In this document: in pieces, positions 1 to 8,083 of the stretch
Numbering within the stretch: position 1 is the stretch's first letter
How the letters are laid out: every line of letters begins with the position of its first letter
Assembly (NCBI GenBank): GCA_047602645.1
Contig: JASGGU010000003.1
Location: 78,022-142,021 of the forward strand
Direction of reading: 5' to 3'
Origin: JAEYFP01 sp047602645
GTDB lineage: Bacteria > Bacillota > Clostridia > Lachnospirales > Lachnospiraceae
DNA length: 64,000 nucleotides
Program-made: the position numbers and the translations under genes
Notes under the pieces: model-generated
What the model saw: only the letters and a program-made list of their open reading frames with translations
What the model was told of the DNA's origin: nothing
Databases searched by the model: none

Positions 1-303
1 GTGTCAGACTTTGCAAAGAACTTTGCGCCGCACGGAACCGTGAATGCAAGCTATAAATTTTTAATTAAGGAGCGCAAGAAACCGCTTGTGATTGATATTA
101 AAGAAAGTGTGCTCAACTGCTTTTATGGTAATTTTGAAAATCCGGATGTCTTATGTAAGTTGGATTCCGATGTCATGAACCATATTATATCAGGCAGAAT
201 GAGCTTCCAGCGTGCATTTATGTCCGGAGAAATGCAGGTGAAAGGTGATTTCAGAATTCTGCGTCTTTTGGATCAGGTATTTGACTTTGGCTCAGAAGAA
301 TAG
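1..303 (+). CDS. SCP2 sterol-binding-domain protein, C-terminal part (partial at window edge)
   Basis: The 100 visible residues look like the C-terminal half of an SCP-2 (sterol carrier protein 2) lipid-binding domain: the stretch around residues 55-95, with an SGRMSFQRAFMSGEMQVKG-like segment followed by a leucine-rich helix, is typical of that fold. Small SCP2 proteins in Clostridia are of unknown function; the domain binds hydrophobic ligands. The first base of the window happens to form a GTG, so the true start most likely lies outside the window. The 3' end overlaps the convergent orphan kinase fragment by about 30 bases. Family call is from pattern recognition only. Confidence 0.6.
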   Translation: MSDFAKNFAPHGTVNASYKFLIKERKKPLVIDIKESVLNCFYGNFENPDVLCKLDSDVMNHIISGRMSFQRAFMSGEMQVKGDFRILRLLDQVFDFGSEE

Positions 304-488
304 CTGTAGCTGGCGAGCAGAGACTTCAGGGCTTCCAAATCCTCCATCGTTTCACTCCAGTATTTATAAGTCAGTACTTCCGGGTGCTGTAACTGAATGA
401 CATACAATGAACCGTATATCACGGAAAGCGGGTTGATGATGTCGTGCATCGCACGTTTATATGTGTTTTGTTCATATGAACTAAGCAT
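273..488 (-). CDS. Orphan histidine-kinase dimerisation (H-box) mini-protein
   Basis: This small protein (71 residues) consists almost entirely of an H-box-like helix pair: HDIINPLSVIYGSL near residue 15-28 resembles the HisKA phospho-acceptor motif (H-D/E-x-x-N-P-L), followed by a second helix with EDLEALKSLL. No ATPase domain follows. I chose the ATG at 488 because AGGAGG lies six bases upstream; a longer reading frame to 518 has no such site. It could be a phosphotransfer protein, a kinase inhibitor, or a remnant of a larger kinase. The strong ribosome binding site argues that it is translated as it stands. Its end overlaps the SCP2 gene tail on the other strand. Confidence 0.5.
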   Translation of the reverse strand: MLSSYEQNTYKRAMHDIINPLSVIYGSLYVIQLQHPEVLTYKYWSETMEDLEALKSLLASYSYSSEPKSNT

Positions 489-611
489 AGAATTCCTCCT
501 TTTGAATGATGCTTTCATTCGTTATAATTACGTAATGCTTTATGTATAGGTATATATTAACAAGGTTTAAATAAAAAAAAACGAAAATTTTGTCGAGGGA
601 GATGTTAAAAA

Positions 612-1022
612 ATGATAAAAAATGACTGTATTTTTTGTGAAATTTCGAACGGTGAAATTCCATCTAAGACGATCTATGAGGATGATGATTTTCGGGTGAT
701 TCTTGATGTCTCACCGGCAACGAAGGGACATGCGCTGCTGCTTCCGAAAGTACATTATGCAGATCTTTATGAGCTGGATGAGGACATGGCGGGAAAGGCG
801 ATGAAGCTCGCAAAACGGATTGCCGCACAAATGAAAGAGAAGCTTGGCTGTGACGGCTTTAATATTGTTCAGAATAATGGTGAAACAGCAGGACAGACTG
901 TTTTTCATTTTCATATGCATCTGATTCCGAGATATGCGGATGATAATCAGAAAATCGGATGGAATCCAACCTCGCCGGCCGCAGAGGAGCTCGCAGCAAT
1001 TCAAAATAAAATAATTGGTTAG
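612..1022 (+). CDS. HIT family nucleotide hydrolase
   Basis: A 136-residue histidine-triad protein of the Hint/PKCI branch, which hydrolyses purine nucleoside phosphoramidates and related nucleotides in the cytoplasm. The signature triad H99-F-H101-M-H103 is present, with H101 as the expected nucleophile, and C6/C9 near the N-terminus resemble the zinc-binding pair of this branch. Length is normal for the family. A GA-rich ribosome binding site sits about a dozen bases before the ATG at 612. It converges with murG and both stop codons lie in or beside the same hairpin. Confidence 0.9.
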   Translation: MIKNDCIFCEISNGEIPSKTIYEDDDFRVILDVSPATKGHALLLPKVHYADLYELDEDMAGKAMKLAKRIAAQMKEKLGCDGFNIVQNNGETAGQTVFHFHMHLIPRYADDNQKIGWNPTSPAAEELAAIQNKIIG

Positions 1023-1043
1023 GAAAAGCTCTTAACCAATTAT
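1011..1043. terminator. Bidirectional hairpin between HIT gene and murG
   Basis: A perfect 11-bp inverted repeat (ATAATTGGTTA at 1011-1021 and its complement at 1033-1043) contains the stop codons of the two convergent genes. AT-rich flanks on both sides provide weak U-tracts in either direction, so it probably ends both transcripts. Confidence 0.65.
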
Positions 1044-2099
1044 CGTTTCTTCTATGAGTTGAATAATTGTAGAGATCGCATCCTTCTGCGGGCTTTTTTC
1101 CATCTGGGCAATAAAGTCGGTACGTCGTTCGTAGAGCAGACGAACCGCAGATAAAAGCAGCTCATCAGTCAGGGTTTCTTCCTCTAATACGAGCGAGAAG
1201 CCCTGTTTTTCAAACGAACGGGCATTCAGCAGCTGATCGCCGCGGCTGTTTCCTGACGGAAGCGGAATCAAGAGATTCGGTTTTTTCAGCGCGGCAAGCT
1301 CACAGATTGCGTTGGCACCGGCTCTTGATATGACGAGATCGGCAAGTGCCAGCAAGTCCTTTAATTCCTCTTTGATATAATCAAATTGCCTGTAGCCTTC
1401 CATATGGTTAAGGTCCGGATCCGTTTTTCCCTTACCGCACAGATGAACAATCTGAAATTCACCGAGCAGTTTGGGAAGGATTGATCGGACGGCTCGATTG
1501 ACCGCCACGGCGCCAAGACTGCCGCCCATGACGAGCAGGACGGGCTTGTTTGCGGTAAAGCCGCAGAAATCAAGCGCTTTTATTTTATTTCCTTCCAGAA
1601 GCTCTTTTCTGATCGGAGAACCGGATAAAACAGCCTTTTCAGCTGGAAGTTGCTTGACTGTTTCCGGAAAGTTGCAGCATATCTTTGCGGCTGACGACAG
1701 ACAGAGCCTGTTCGCAAGTCCCGGCGTCATATCGGATTCGTGGAGAATGGCAGGTATTTTATTTTTTTTTGCCGCGATGACGACGGGAACCGACACAAAA
1801 CCGCCCTTTGAAAAGACAATGGACGGCTTCAATTCCATCATTAGTTTATTCGCTTCTGAAAAACCTTTTATCACACGAAACGGGTCCGTAAAGTTTTTTA
1901 CATCAAAATATCTGCGAAGTTTTCCGGAAGAAATACCGTGATAGGGAATTCCGTAGTCACCGATCAAAGATTTTTCGATTCCTCCATATGAACCGATATA
2001 ATGGATTTCATACCCTTTTTCTTTTAGTAGCGGAAGCAGAGCGATATTGGGTGTGACATGTCCGGCCGTACCGCCGCCTGTAAGAACAATTCGTTTCAT
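1032..2099 (-). CDS. murG: UDP-N-acetylglucosamine--lipid I N-acetylglucosaminyltransferase MurG
   Basis: MurG transfers GlcNAc from UDP-GlcNAc to lipid I to make lipid II on the inner face of the membrane. The 355-residue product shows the N-terminal GGGTAGHVTPNIAL glycine-rich loop, a second loop GGSLGAVAVN around residue 190, and the UDP-sugar binding segment RAGANAICELAALKKPNLLIP around residue 260. Length matches the family. It stands alone here rather than in a division/cell-wall cluster, as is common in Lachnospiraceae. A GGAG lies about eleven bases before the ATG at 2099. Confidence 0.93.
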   Translation of the reverse strand: MKRIVLTGGGTAGHVTPNIALLPLLKEKGYEIHYIGSYGGIEKSLIGDYGIPYHGISSGKLRRYFDVKNFTDPFRVIKGFSEANKLMMELKPSIVFSKGGFVSVPVVIAAKKNKIPAILHESDMTPGLANRLCLSSAAKICCNFPETVKQLPAEKAVLSGSPIRKELLEGNKIKALDFCGFTANKPVLLVMGGSLGAVAVNRAVRSILPKLLGEFQIVHLCGKGKTDPDLNHMEGYRQFDYIKEELKDLLALADLVISRAGANAICELAALKKPNLLIPLPSGNSRGDQLLNARSFEKQGFSLVLEEETLTDELLLSAVRLLYERRTDFIAQMEKSPQKDAISTIIQLIEETIIG

Positions 2100-2277
2100 G
2101 GATTCTGATTCTCCTTTTTAAATAGGAAACTTATTCTTTGCAAAGTATAACATATATAAAAAATAATTGGAAGAGTCTCCGCGTTTCGAGGTTTTTCGCG
2201 CAATAACAGCGGTATACTGACTCGTATAAGGATCTATTACACGCAGATGTCAGATAATCAACAGGAGGGGTTGAACA

Positions 2278-2616
2278 ATGAGAGCAATATTGGAGATGAT
2301 CGGAAGCAATCAGGGGTATCTATATGGAATTTTGCTGTTTTTTTGCCAGGCGTTTCTCATTATTTATTTTATGCACGAAATGAGAAGAAAAGAAAGACTT
2401 CTATATAAATATATCGACAAGAAGCTGTCTGTACATGGAATGGCGGTTTCCAGTGCGATAGAGGCAAATCAGGTGCCTCGGGCGTCCATTCTTTCGGAGG
2501 AGGAGCTCCATATGCTGCTGACTCCGCTGGAAGAGGAAAAAAGTGTGATTAAAACAGAACGGATAGAGGATGATAAGCTGATCGAAGAGCTTCTCAGCGA
2601 AATTTTATCTTGCTAA
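2278..2616 (+). CDS. Small single-span membrane protein, unknown function
   Basis: I do not recognise this 112-residue protein. One hydrophobic segment (about residues 13-31, YLYGILLFFCQAFLIIYF) is followed by a basic stretch and a charged cytoplasmic-looking tail ending in acidic residues. The start is well supported by AGGAGGGG about seven bases before the ATG. It stands alone between murG (divergent) and pgi. It may be an anchor or regulatory protein, but nothing in the sequence tells its role. Confidence 0.6.
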   Translation: MRAILEMIGSNQGYLYGILLFFCQAFLIIYFMHEMRRKERLLYKYIDKKLSVHGMAVSSAIEANQVPRASILSEEELHMLLTPLEEEKSVIKTERIEDDKLIEELLSEILSC

Positions 2617-2730
2617 ACATGATACCTTTTGCTAAACTAGATGCGTATGCAGCAATGTGACTTAAAAATCGCTGTGTGGAAATTCAGGTATACTGCGCAT
2701 ACGCAGTTATCATGCAAAGGAGCTAATAAG

Positions 2731-4080
2731 ATGAGCAGCAAAGTAACTTATGATTATAGCAAGGCTTCCTCTTTTATCAGTGAGCAGGAAATTGAGCTGA
2801 TGGGAAAACTTGCAGAAGATGCGAAAAAATTACTCGTGGCAAAGACAGGTGCAGGAAATGATTTTTTGGGTTGGATTGATCTTCCTGTAGATTATGATAA
2901 GGAAGAATTTGCGAGAATTTTGAAGGCAGCAGAAAAGATAAAAAATGATTCGGAGGTACTTCTTGTAATCGGCATCGGAGGTTCATACCTGGGTGCCAGA
3001 GCGGCAATTGAATTTTTGAGACACAGCTTTTATAATACGGTGTCCAAAGAAATCAGAAAGACGTCCGAAATCTATTTTGTAGGAAACAGCATCAGCAGCA
3101 CTTATATCAGGCATCTGATGGATGTGATCGGAGAAAGAGATTTCTCTATTAATATGATTTCCAAATCCGGCACGACGACAGAGCCGGCAATCGCATTTCG
3201 CGTATTTAAGGAGATGCTGGAGAATAAGTACGGTAAGGCTGAGGCGGCAAAGAGAATTTATGCGACGACGGATAAGTCCAGAGGTTCGCTGAAAAATCTG
3301 GCGACAGAGGAGGGCTATGAAAGCTTTGTTGTGCCGGATGATGTCGGCGGACGTTTTTCTGTTTTGACAGCAGTCGGTTTGCTTCCGATTGCAGCCAGCG
3401 GCGCAGATATCAATAAGCTGATGGAAGGCGCACAGGCGGGACGTGAGCATGCATTGAAGGCCGATTTTAAGAATAATGATGCGCTTCAGTATGCGGCTAT
3501 AAGAAATATCCTTTTGAGAAAGGGAAAACAGATTGAAATTATGGCAAACTATGAGCCGGGCGTTCATTTCATATCTGAATGGTGGAAGCAGCTCTACGGA
3601 GAGAGCGAAGGAAAGGATCAGAAGGGTATTTTTCCGGCAGCGGTTGATCTGACGACAGATCTCCATTCCATGGGACAGTTTATTCAGGACGGTTCCAGAA
3701 ACCTATTTGAGACAGTACTTGACATTGAGACCTCCAGAGAGGAAATTATTATCGGAGAAGAACCGGTCGATTTGGACGGCTTGAATTATCTGGCGGGAAA
3801 AACAGTGGACTTTGTGAATAAAAGTGCGATGAACGGAACAATTCTTGCACATACGGACGGTAATGTGCCTAATACGGTCATTCGCATTCCCGAAGTAAAC
3901 GAATATTATCTGGGTCAGCTTTTCTATTTCTTTGAATTTGCGTGCGGTGTGAGTGGCTATATGCTCGGAGTGAATCCGTTTAATCAGCCGGGAGTGGAGA
4001 GCTACAAGAAGAATATGTTTGCTTTGTTAGGGAAACCGGGCTATGAAGAAGCAAGAGAGCAGTTATTGAAGAGATTATAG
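2731..4080 (+). CDS. pgi: Glucose-6-phosphate isomerase
   Basis: Phosphoglucose isomerase interconverts glucose-6-phosphate and fructose-6-phosphate in glycolysis. The 449-residue length is that of the shorter Gram-positive enzymes. Visible hallmarks are the sugar-phosphate binding stretch with SGTTTEP (about residue 143), the GGRFS/LTAVGLLP segment near 200, and the C-terminal NPFNQPGVESYKK with the active-site lysine region. An upstream in-frame ATG at 2641 exists, but AAAGGAG eight bases before 2731 and family length favour the later start. A strong terminator follows. Confidence 0.95.
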   Translation: MSSKVTYDYSKASSFISEQEIELMGKLAEDAKKLLVAKTGAGNDFLGWIDLPVDYDKEEFARILKAAEKIKNDSEVLLVIGIGGSYLGARAAIEFLRHSFYNTVSKEIRKTSEIYFVGNSISSTYIRHLMDVIGERDFSINMISKSGTTTEPAIAFRVFKEMLENKYGKAEAAKRIYATTDKSRGSLKNLATEEGYESFVVPDDVGGRFSVLTAVGLLPIAASGADINKLMEGAQAGREHALKADFKNNDALQYAAIRNILLRKGKQIEIMANYEPGVHFISEWWKQLYGESEGKDQKGIFPAAVDLTTDLHSMGQFIQDGSRNLFETVLDIETSREEIIIGEEPVDLDGLNYLAGKTVDFVNKSAMNGTILAHTDGNVPNTVIRIPEVNEYYLGQLFYFFEFACGVSGYMLGVNPFNQPGVESYKKNMFALLGKPGYEEAREQLLKRL

Positions 4081-4090
4081 ACTTAAAAGA

Positions 4091-4127
4091 ATGGGCAAGT
4101 TCTTTTTTTAATAAAGAACTTGCCCAT
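4091..4127. terminator. Strong bidirectional terminator after pgi
   Basis: A perfect 15-bp stem (4091-4105 with 4113-4127) with a T/A-rich loop separates pgi from the convergent response regulator gene. The stem itself ends in TTT/AAA runs on each strand, suiting termination from both sides. Confidence 0.8.
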
Positions 4128-4152
4128 ATGGAATACTATTGACTTTGTGCCA

Positions 4153-4842
4153 TTATACTTTAAATCGATACCCCACGCCCCAAATTGTCTCGATATACTG
4201 AGGCTTTGCGGTATCAAACTCTATTTTTTCCCTGATCTTCTTAATGTGTACAGTGACTGTTGCGATATCACCGATTGAATCCATATCCCAGATTTTGCGG
4301 AACAGCTCCTCTTTTGTGAATACATGGTTCGGATTTTGAGCCATAAAGGTGAGTAAATCAAATTCTTTAGTCGTAAAGGCCTTTTCCTCACCGTCTATAT
4401 AGACGCGGCGAGCGGTCTTGTCGATTTTCAGGCCGCGGATTTCGATAATTTCGTTGGTATTTGCATTACTGCCAATCAGACGTTCATATCTGGCAAGATG
4501 TGCTTTCACCCGGGCTACCAGTTCACTCGGACTGAAGGGCTTTGTCATATAATCGTCGGCGCCCAGTCCTAATCCCCTGATTTTGTCGATATCATCTTTT
4601 TTTGCGGAAACCATAATGATCGGTGTGTTCTTTGTTTTTCTGATCTGCCTGCAGATTTCAAAGCCGTCAACCTTCGGAAGCATCAGGTCGAGGATAAATA
4701 AGTCAAATTCCTCCCCCATGGCTTTTGCCAAACCTGAATCTCCGCTGTTTTCTATTTCCACTTCAAAACCGGAAAGCTCCAGATAATCTTTTTCAAGTTC
4801 TGCGATTGCTTCCTCATCCTCAACAATAAGTATTTTACTCAT
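4153..4842 (-). CDS. OmpR/PhoB-family response regulator
   Basis: A 229-residue two-component response regulator. The receiver domain (about 1-115) has the acidic pair E8/D9, the phospho-acceptor D52 in LFILDLMLPKVDGFEI, and the conserved lysine in SAKKDD. A winged-helix DNA-binding domain follows (about 130-229, with TTKEFDLLTFMAQNPNHVF and VTVHIKKIREKIE). It is translated after the kinase gene: its ATG overlaps the end of the kinase gene by eight bases, so the two are translationally coupled partners. The stimulus and targets cannot be told from the sequence. Confidence 0.93.
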   Translation of the reverse strand: MSKILIVEDEEAIAELEKDYLELSGFEVEIENSGDSGLAKAMGEEFDLFILDLMLPKVDGFEICRQIRKTKNTPIIMVSAKKDDIDKIRGLGLGADDYMTKPFSPSELVARVKAHLARYERLIGSNANTNEIIEIRGLKIDKTARRVYIDGEEKAFTTKEFDLLTFMAQNPNHVFTKEELFRKIWDMDSIGDIATVTVHIKKIREKIEFDTAKPQYIETIWGVGYRFKV

Positions 4843-6325
4843 TTTCCAGTACCTCCTGATATTTTCTTAGAACAAAATGAATTGTGGTTCCGGCGCCTTC
4901 CTTACTTGTCGCCCAGATATAGCCGCCGTGATCCTCAATAATTTTCTTTACGATGGAGAGCCCGATGCCGCTTCCGCCCTGTGAGGAATTTCGGGAGGCA
5001 TCTGTCCGAAAGAACCGATCAAAGATATTCAGCAGATCTTTCTGTGCAATTCCTTTTCCGTTGTCCTCAATTTCAACCTGAATCGAATCGCTGTTATCGT
5101 TGATGCGGATTTCAATGCTGCCTTCCGGCTTATCCATATATTTAACCGAATTTCCGATAATATTTCCGACAACACGCCGGAGTTGTTCGGGATCTGCGAT
5201 AATCCGGGTCGAACTGTCTACATAATTGCTGTAGTTGAGCGTGATATTTTTGGATTCCAGATCCAATCCGATTTCTTCGATACAATCATTGAAGTAATCG
5301 CTGACATTAATCCGATGAAAATTATACGGAATGCGGTTTGTATCAATTTTTGAATAAAGTGTCAGTTCATTGATGAGCCGGTCCATTTCGTTGGCTTTAT
5401 TGTAAATCGTTTTGATATACCGGTCCATTTTTTCGGGCGTATCGGCGACACCGTCCATAATGCCTTCGACGTAGCCCTTGATGGCCGTGATCGGTGTTTT
5501 CAAATCGTGGGAAATATTGCTGATCAATTCCCTGTTTTCCGTATCATAGCGAACCTTCGTCTCGGTGGAATCCTTCAGGCGTTTTCTCATCTCGTCGAAA
5601 TTGTTGCAGAGCAGGCAAAATTCATCCTTGCCTTCGGTAGCGATAGAAAAGTCGAGATTTCCTTCGGAAATATTCTGCATTGCCTCGCTGAGCTTTCGAA
5701 CCGGTTTTACGACACTCCTGTAGGTTTCTCTCGTTGTAAAAATGCTCGTGATAATCAAGATAGCAGTCACTGCGATGACAAGGTTGACAACATAGGAGGA
5801 GGGCGTAAGCGTGGAAAGCTTTGTAATAATATAGGCAATTCCCGTAGAACCGTCAGAAAAAGTGATATCCACTTTTTTGACGAGACGCTGCTCTTCTCCG
5901 AAATAATAATCTCGTGTATCATTTTCAACGTCTCCGCTGCCAAAGCCGGGCAGCTTCTCCAGAAGTTCCGTACTGTCCTCCTCATTGCCCATATAATAAA
6001 AATCATCACCTGCCCGCAGGATGAGGTAAGAGGATTTGGAAGAAAGCTTTTCATTAAATTCTGAAAGGAATCCGATATCCTGTAACCGGTCGGGATCGCT
6101 GCCGGCAATTTGCCGGAGTGTATTGTAGGACGTCCGTGTCAGCCGACTGAAGGCCTGCACAGAATTCGTGAGTACTTCATAGTTATATTCTGTTTCAATT
6201 CCGTAATTTTTATAGATAAATTTGAGCTGATATATGCTTAAAATAATAAAAGCGCAGGCAGTCAAAACCAAGGGTAGAATTACGGTTACAAACGCGGTAA
6301 GCGTCAGCCGGGTTTTTAATTTCAT
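4835..6325 (-). CDS. Sensor histidine kinase (HAMP-HisKA-HATPase)
   Basis: A 496-residue membrane sensor kinase. A first transmembrane helix (about residues 10-34) and a second (about 180-200) enclose an extracellular sensor of some 145 residues. Then come HAMP, the H-box NISHDLKTPITAIKGYVEG (about 270-290), and an ATPase domain with the N box NIIGNSVKYMD, G1 DNGKGI and G2 GGSGIGLSIVKKI. The start at 6325 is supported by GAGGAA nine bases upstream; an open frame reaches back to 6403 without such a site. It is the first gene of an operon with the response regulator. Confidence 0.93.
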   Translation of the reverse strand: MKLKTRLTLTAFVTVILPLVLTACAFIILSIYQLKFIYKNYGIETEYNYEVLTNSVQAFSRLTRTSYNTLRQIAGSDPDRLQDIGFLSEFNEKLSSKSSYLILRAGDDFYYMGNEEDSTELLEKLPGFGSGDVENDTRDYYFGEEQRLVKKVDITFSDGSTGIAYIITKLSTLTPSSYVVNLVIAVTAILIITSIFTTRETYRSVVKPVRKLSEAMQNISEGNLDFSIATEGKDEFCLLCNNFDEMRKRLKDSTETKVRYDTENRELISNISHDLKTPITAIKGYVEGIMDGVADTPEKMDRYIKTIYNKANEMDRLINELTLYSKIDTNRIPYNFHRINVSDYFNDCIEEIGLDLESKNITLNYSNYVDSSTRIIADPEQLRRVVGNIIGNSVKYMDKPEGSIEIRINDNSDSIQVEIEDNGKGIAQKDLLNIFDRFFRTDASRNSSQGGSGIGLSIVKKIIEDHGGYIWATSKEGAGTTIHFVLRKYQEVLENE

Positions 6326-6472
6326 AAATGATTCCTCGTGATTCATGGCGTACCGGCCAAAACAAAGATGGGCGCGGCAGATGAGACATTTTAAGTATAG
6401 CATATTTATGGGAATCCGTACCTATAATTAGTCTAAAAAATTATAAAAAAACTATAAAATAATGATTAGCTA

Positions 6473-6500
6473 TTGACATCTGATAAAAAACGTTTATACT
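6473..6500 (+). promoter_or_regulatory. Sigma-A type promoter of the perR-like gene
   Basis: TTGACA at 6473-6478 and TATACT at 6495-6500 are separated by 16 bases, close to the vegetative consensus, and lie about 40 bases upstream of the regulator's start codon. Confidence 0.75.
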
Positions 6501-6504
6501 AAAA

Positions 6505-6519
6505 TAGTAACAGTTACTA
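6505..6519. promoter_or_regulatory. Candidate Fur/PerR autoregulatory operator
   Basis: A perfect 15-base palindrome TAGTAACAGTTACTA lies just downstream of the -10 element, at the expected transcription start. Size and 7-1-7 symmetry fit a Fur-superfamily box, though the bases are not the classic PerR box. Autoregulation is an inference. Confidence 0.5.
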
Positions 6520-6537
6520 ATATTAAGGAGGTGGAAT

Positions 6538-6936
6538 GTGAATCTTAAATACAGCAGACAGAGGGAAGCTATTAAAGAGTTTTTAATGACAAGAAACGAT
6601 CATCCAACAGCAGATGTCGTGTATATGAATGTCAGAGAAGAATTTCCCAATATCAGTCTGGGCACTGTATACAGGAATCTTACGCTGCTTTCTGATATTG
6701 GTGAAATCATGAAGCTGAATCTGGGAGACGGTGCTGATCATTTCGACGGAAATACGAAGCTGCATTATCATTTTGTCTGTACAGCCTGTCATTGTGTTAT
6801 GGATTTGGATATGACAGATCTGGACGGCATCAATGAGACAGCGGGAATTAATTTTTCGGGTCGGATAGACGGGCATAATGCTCATTTTTACGGACTGTGT
6901 AAAGACTGTATTAAAAAATCCCAGGCACATGATTAA
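6538..6936 (+). CDS. Fur-family peroxide-stress regulator, PerR-like
   Basis: A 132-residue metal-dependent repressor. The N-terminal winged helix (to about residue 75) includes PTADVVYMNVREEFPNISLG and GTVYRNLTLLSDIG. The dimerisation domain carries the structural zinc site C81-x-x-C84 and C121-x-x-C124 and the histidine cluster HYHF at 76-79. The start is GTG at 6538, behind AAGGAGGTGG. PerR rather than Fur is inferred from its position directly in front of two rubrerythrins, the usual PerR regulon in anaerobes. A palindrome at its own promoter suggests autoregulation. Confidence 0.85.
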   Translation: MNLKYSRQREAIKEFLMTRNDHPTADVVYMNVREEFPNISLGTVYRNLTLLSDIGEIMKLNLGDGADHFDGNTKLHYHFVCTACHCVMDLDMTDLDGINETAGINFSGRIDGHNAHFYGLCKDCIKKSQAHD

Positions 6937-6969
6937 AAATGAAATTCAAAGAAAAGGAGAGCAAAGGTT

Positions 6970-7509
6970 ATGAAGTTTGTATGTCAGGTATGTGGTTATG
7001 TTCATGAAGGGGATGCGGCACCGGAATTTTGTCCGCAGTGTAAGGCACCTGCATCTAAGTTTACGGCACAGTCAGGAGAAATGCAGTGGGCTGCAGAGCA
7101 TGTGGTAGGTGTTGCAAAGGGAGTCAGCGAGGATATCATCAATGACTTGAGAATGAATTTTACAGGGGAATGCACGGAAGTAGGAATGTATCTTGCAATG
7201 GCAAGAGTTGCCCATAGAGAAGGATATCCGGAAATTGGTTTATACTGGGAGAAAGCAGCTCATGAAGAGGCAGAGCATGCCGCAAAATTTGCGGAACTGT
7301 TAGGCGAAGTTGTGACTGACAGCACAAAGAAAAATCTTGAGATGAGAGTAGAGGCGGAAAACGGAGCGACAGCCGGCAAGTTTGATCTTGCTAAGCGCGC
7401 GAAGGAACAGAATCTTGATGCAATTCATGATACCGTTCATGAAATGGCACGCGATGAAGCTCGCCACGGAAAAGCGTTCAAAGGTTTGCTTGAAAGATAT
7501 TTTGGTTAA
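6970..7509 (+). CDS. Reverse rubrerythrin (NADH peroxidase component)
   Basis: A 179-residue non-haem iron protein with reversed domain order: a rubredoxin-like Fe(Cys)4 domain first (C5, C8, C21, C24), then a ferritin-like four-helix diiron domain (about 50-179, with ECTEVGMYLAMARVAHREG, HEEAEHAAKF and DEARHGKAF). Reverse rubrerythrins reduce hydrogen peroxide with NADH-derived electrons and are strongly induced in oxygen-exposed clostridia. It lies 33 bases after the PerR-like gene, behind AAAAGGAGA, and is followed at once by a conventional rubrerythrin, so the three form a peroxide-defence operon. Confidence 0.92.
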   Translation: MKFVCQVCGYVHEGDAAPEFCPQCKAPASKFTAQSGEMQWAAEHVVGVAKGVSEDIINDLRMNFTGECTEVGMYLAMARVAHREGYPEIGLYWEKAAHEEAEHAAKFAELLGEVVTDSTKKNLEMRVEAENGATAGKFDLAKRAKEQNLDAIHDTVHEMARDEARHGKAFKGLLERYFG

Positions 7510-7546
7510 TCAATTCAGATAGAAAATCAATTTGGAGGACAAAAGT

Positions 7547-8083
7547 ATGTCAAAATATGCAGGAACTAAAACAGAGCAGAACTTAAAGGAAGCATTTGCA
7601 GGAGAATCTCAGGCAAGAAATAAATATACTTTTTATGCATCTGCCGCAAAGAAGGCCGGTTATGAGCAGCTTGCGGCACTGTATTTAGAGACAGCGGATC
7701 AGGAAAAAGAACATGCAAAAATGTGGTTCAAGGAGTTTCATGGAATCGGCGGCCAGGAGGAAAATCTTGTGGATGCGGCAGCGGGCGAGAATGAGGAATG
7801 GACGAGCATGTATGTGCGGATGGCCAGAGAAGCAAGAGAAGATGGCTTCAAGGAGCTTGCCGTGAAGTTTGAAGGCGTGGCAAGGGTAGAGGCAGCGCAT
7901 GAAAAAAGATACTTAAAGCTTCTGGATAGCATGAAGAATGATAAGACTTTTAAGGGTGATGCGCCTCTTGGCTGGAAGTGCCGTAACTGCGGTTACGTAC
8001 ACGACGGTATTGATGCGCCGGAAGTATGCCCGGTATGCGCACATCCGAAGGCTTATTTTGAACGCAAGGCAGAAAACTACTAA
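7547..8083 (+). CDS. rbr: Rubrerythrin
   Basis: A 178-residue classical rubrerythrin that reduces hydrogen peroxide. The ferritin-like diiron domain comes first (ESQARNKYTFYASAAKKAG, ETADQEKEHAKMW, RVEAAHEKRY), then the C-terminal rubredoxin domain with two CxxC knuckles (WKCRNCGYV and EVCPVCAHPKA). GGAGG lies nine bases before the ATG at 7547; an upstream TTG in frame at 7532 is much less likely. It follows the reverse rubrerythrin by 37 bases and its stop codon abuts the next gene's start. Confidence 0.93.
   Translation: MSKYAGTKTEQNLKEAFAGESQARNKYTFYASAAKKAGYEQLAALYLETADQEKEHAKMWFKEFHGIGGQEENLVDAAAGENEEWTSMYVRMAREAREDGFKELAVKFEGVARVEAAHEKRYLKLLDSMKNDKTFKGDAPLGWKCRNCGYVHDGIDAPEVCPVCAHPKAYFERKAENY

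Noticed and set aside
2983..3666. Minus-strand open frame of 227 codons
   Set aside because: It is antisense to pgi, whose coding frame is unmistakable; Cys/Arg/Leu-rich and without motifs.
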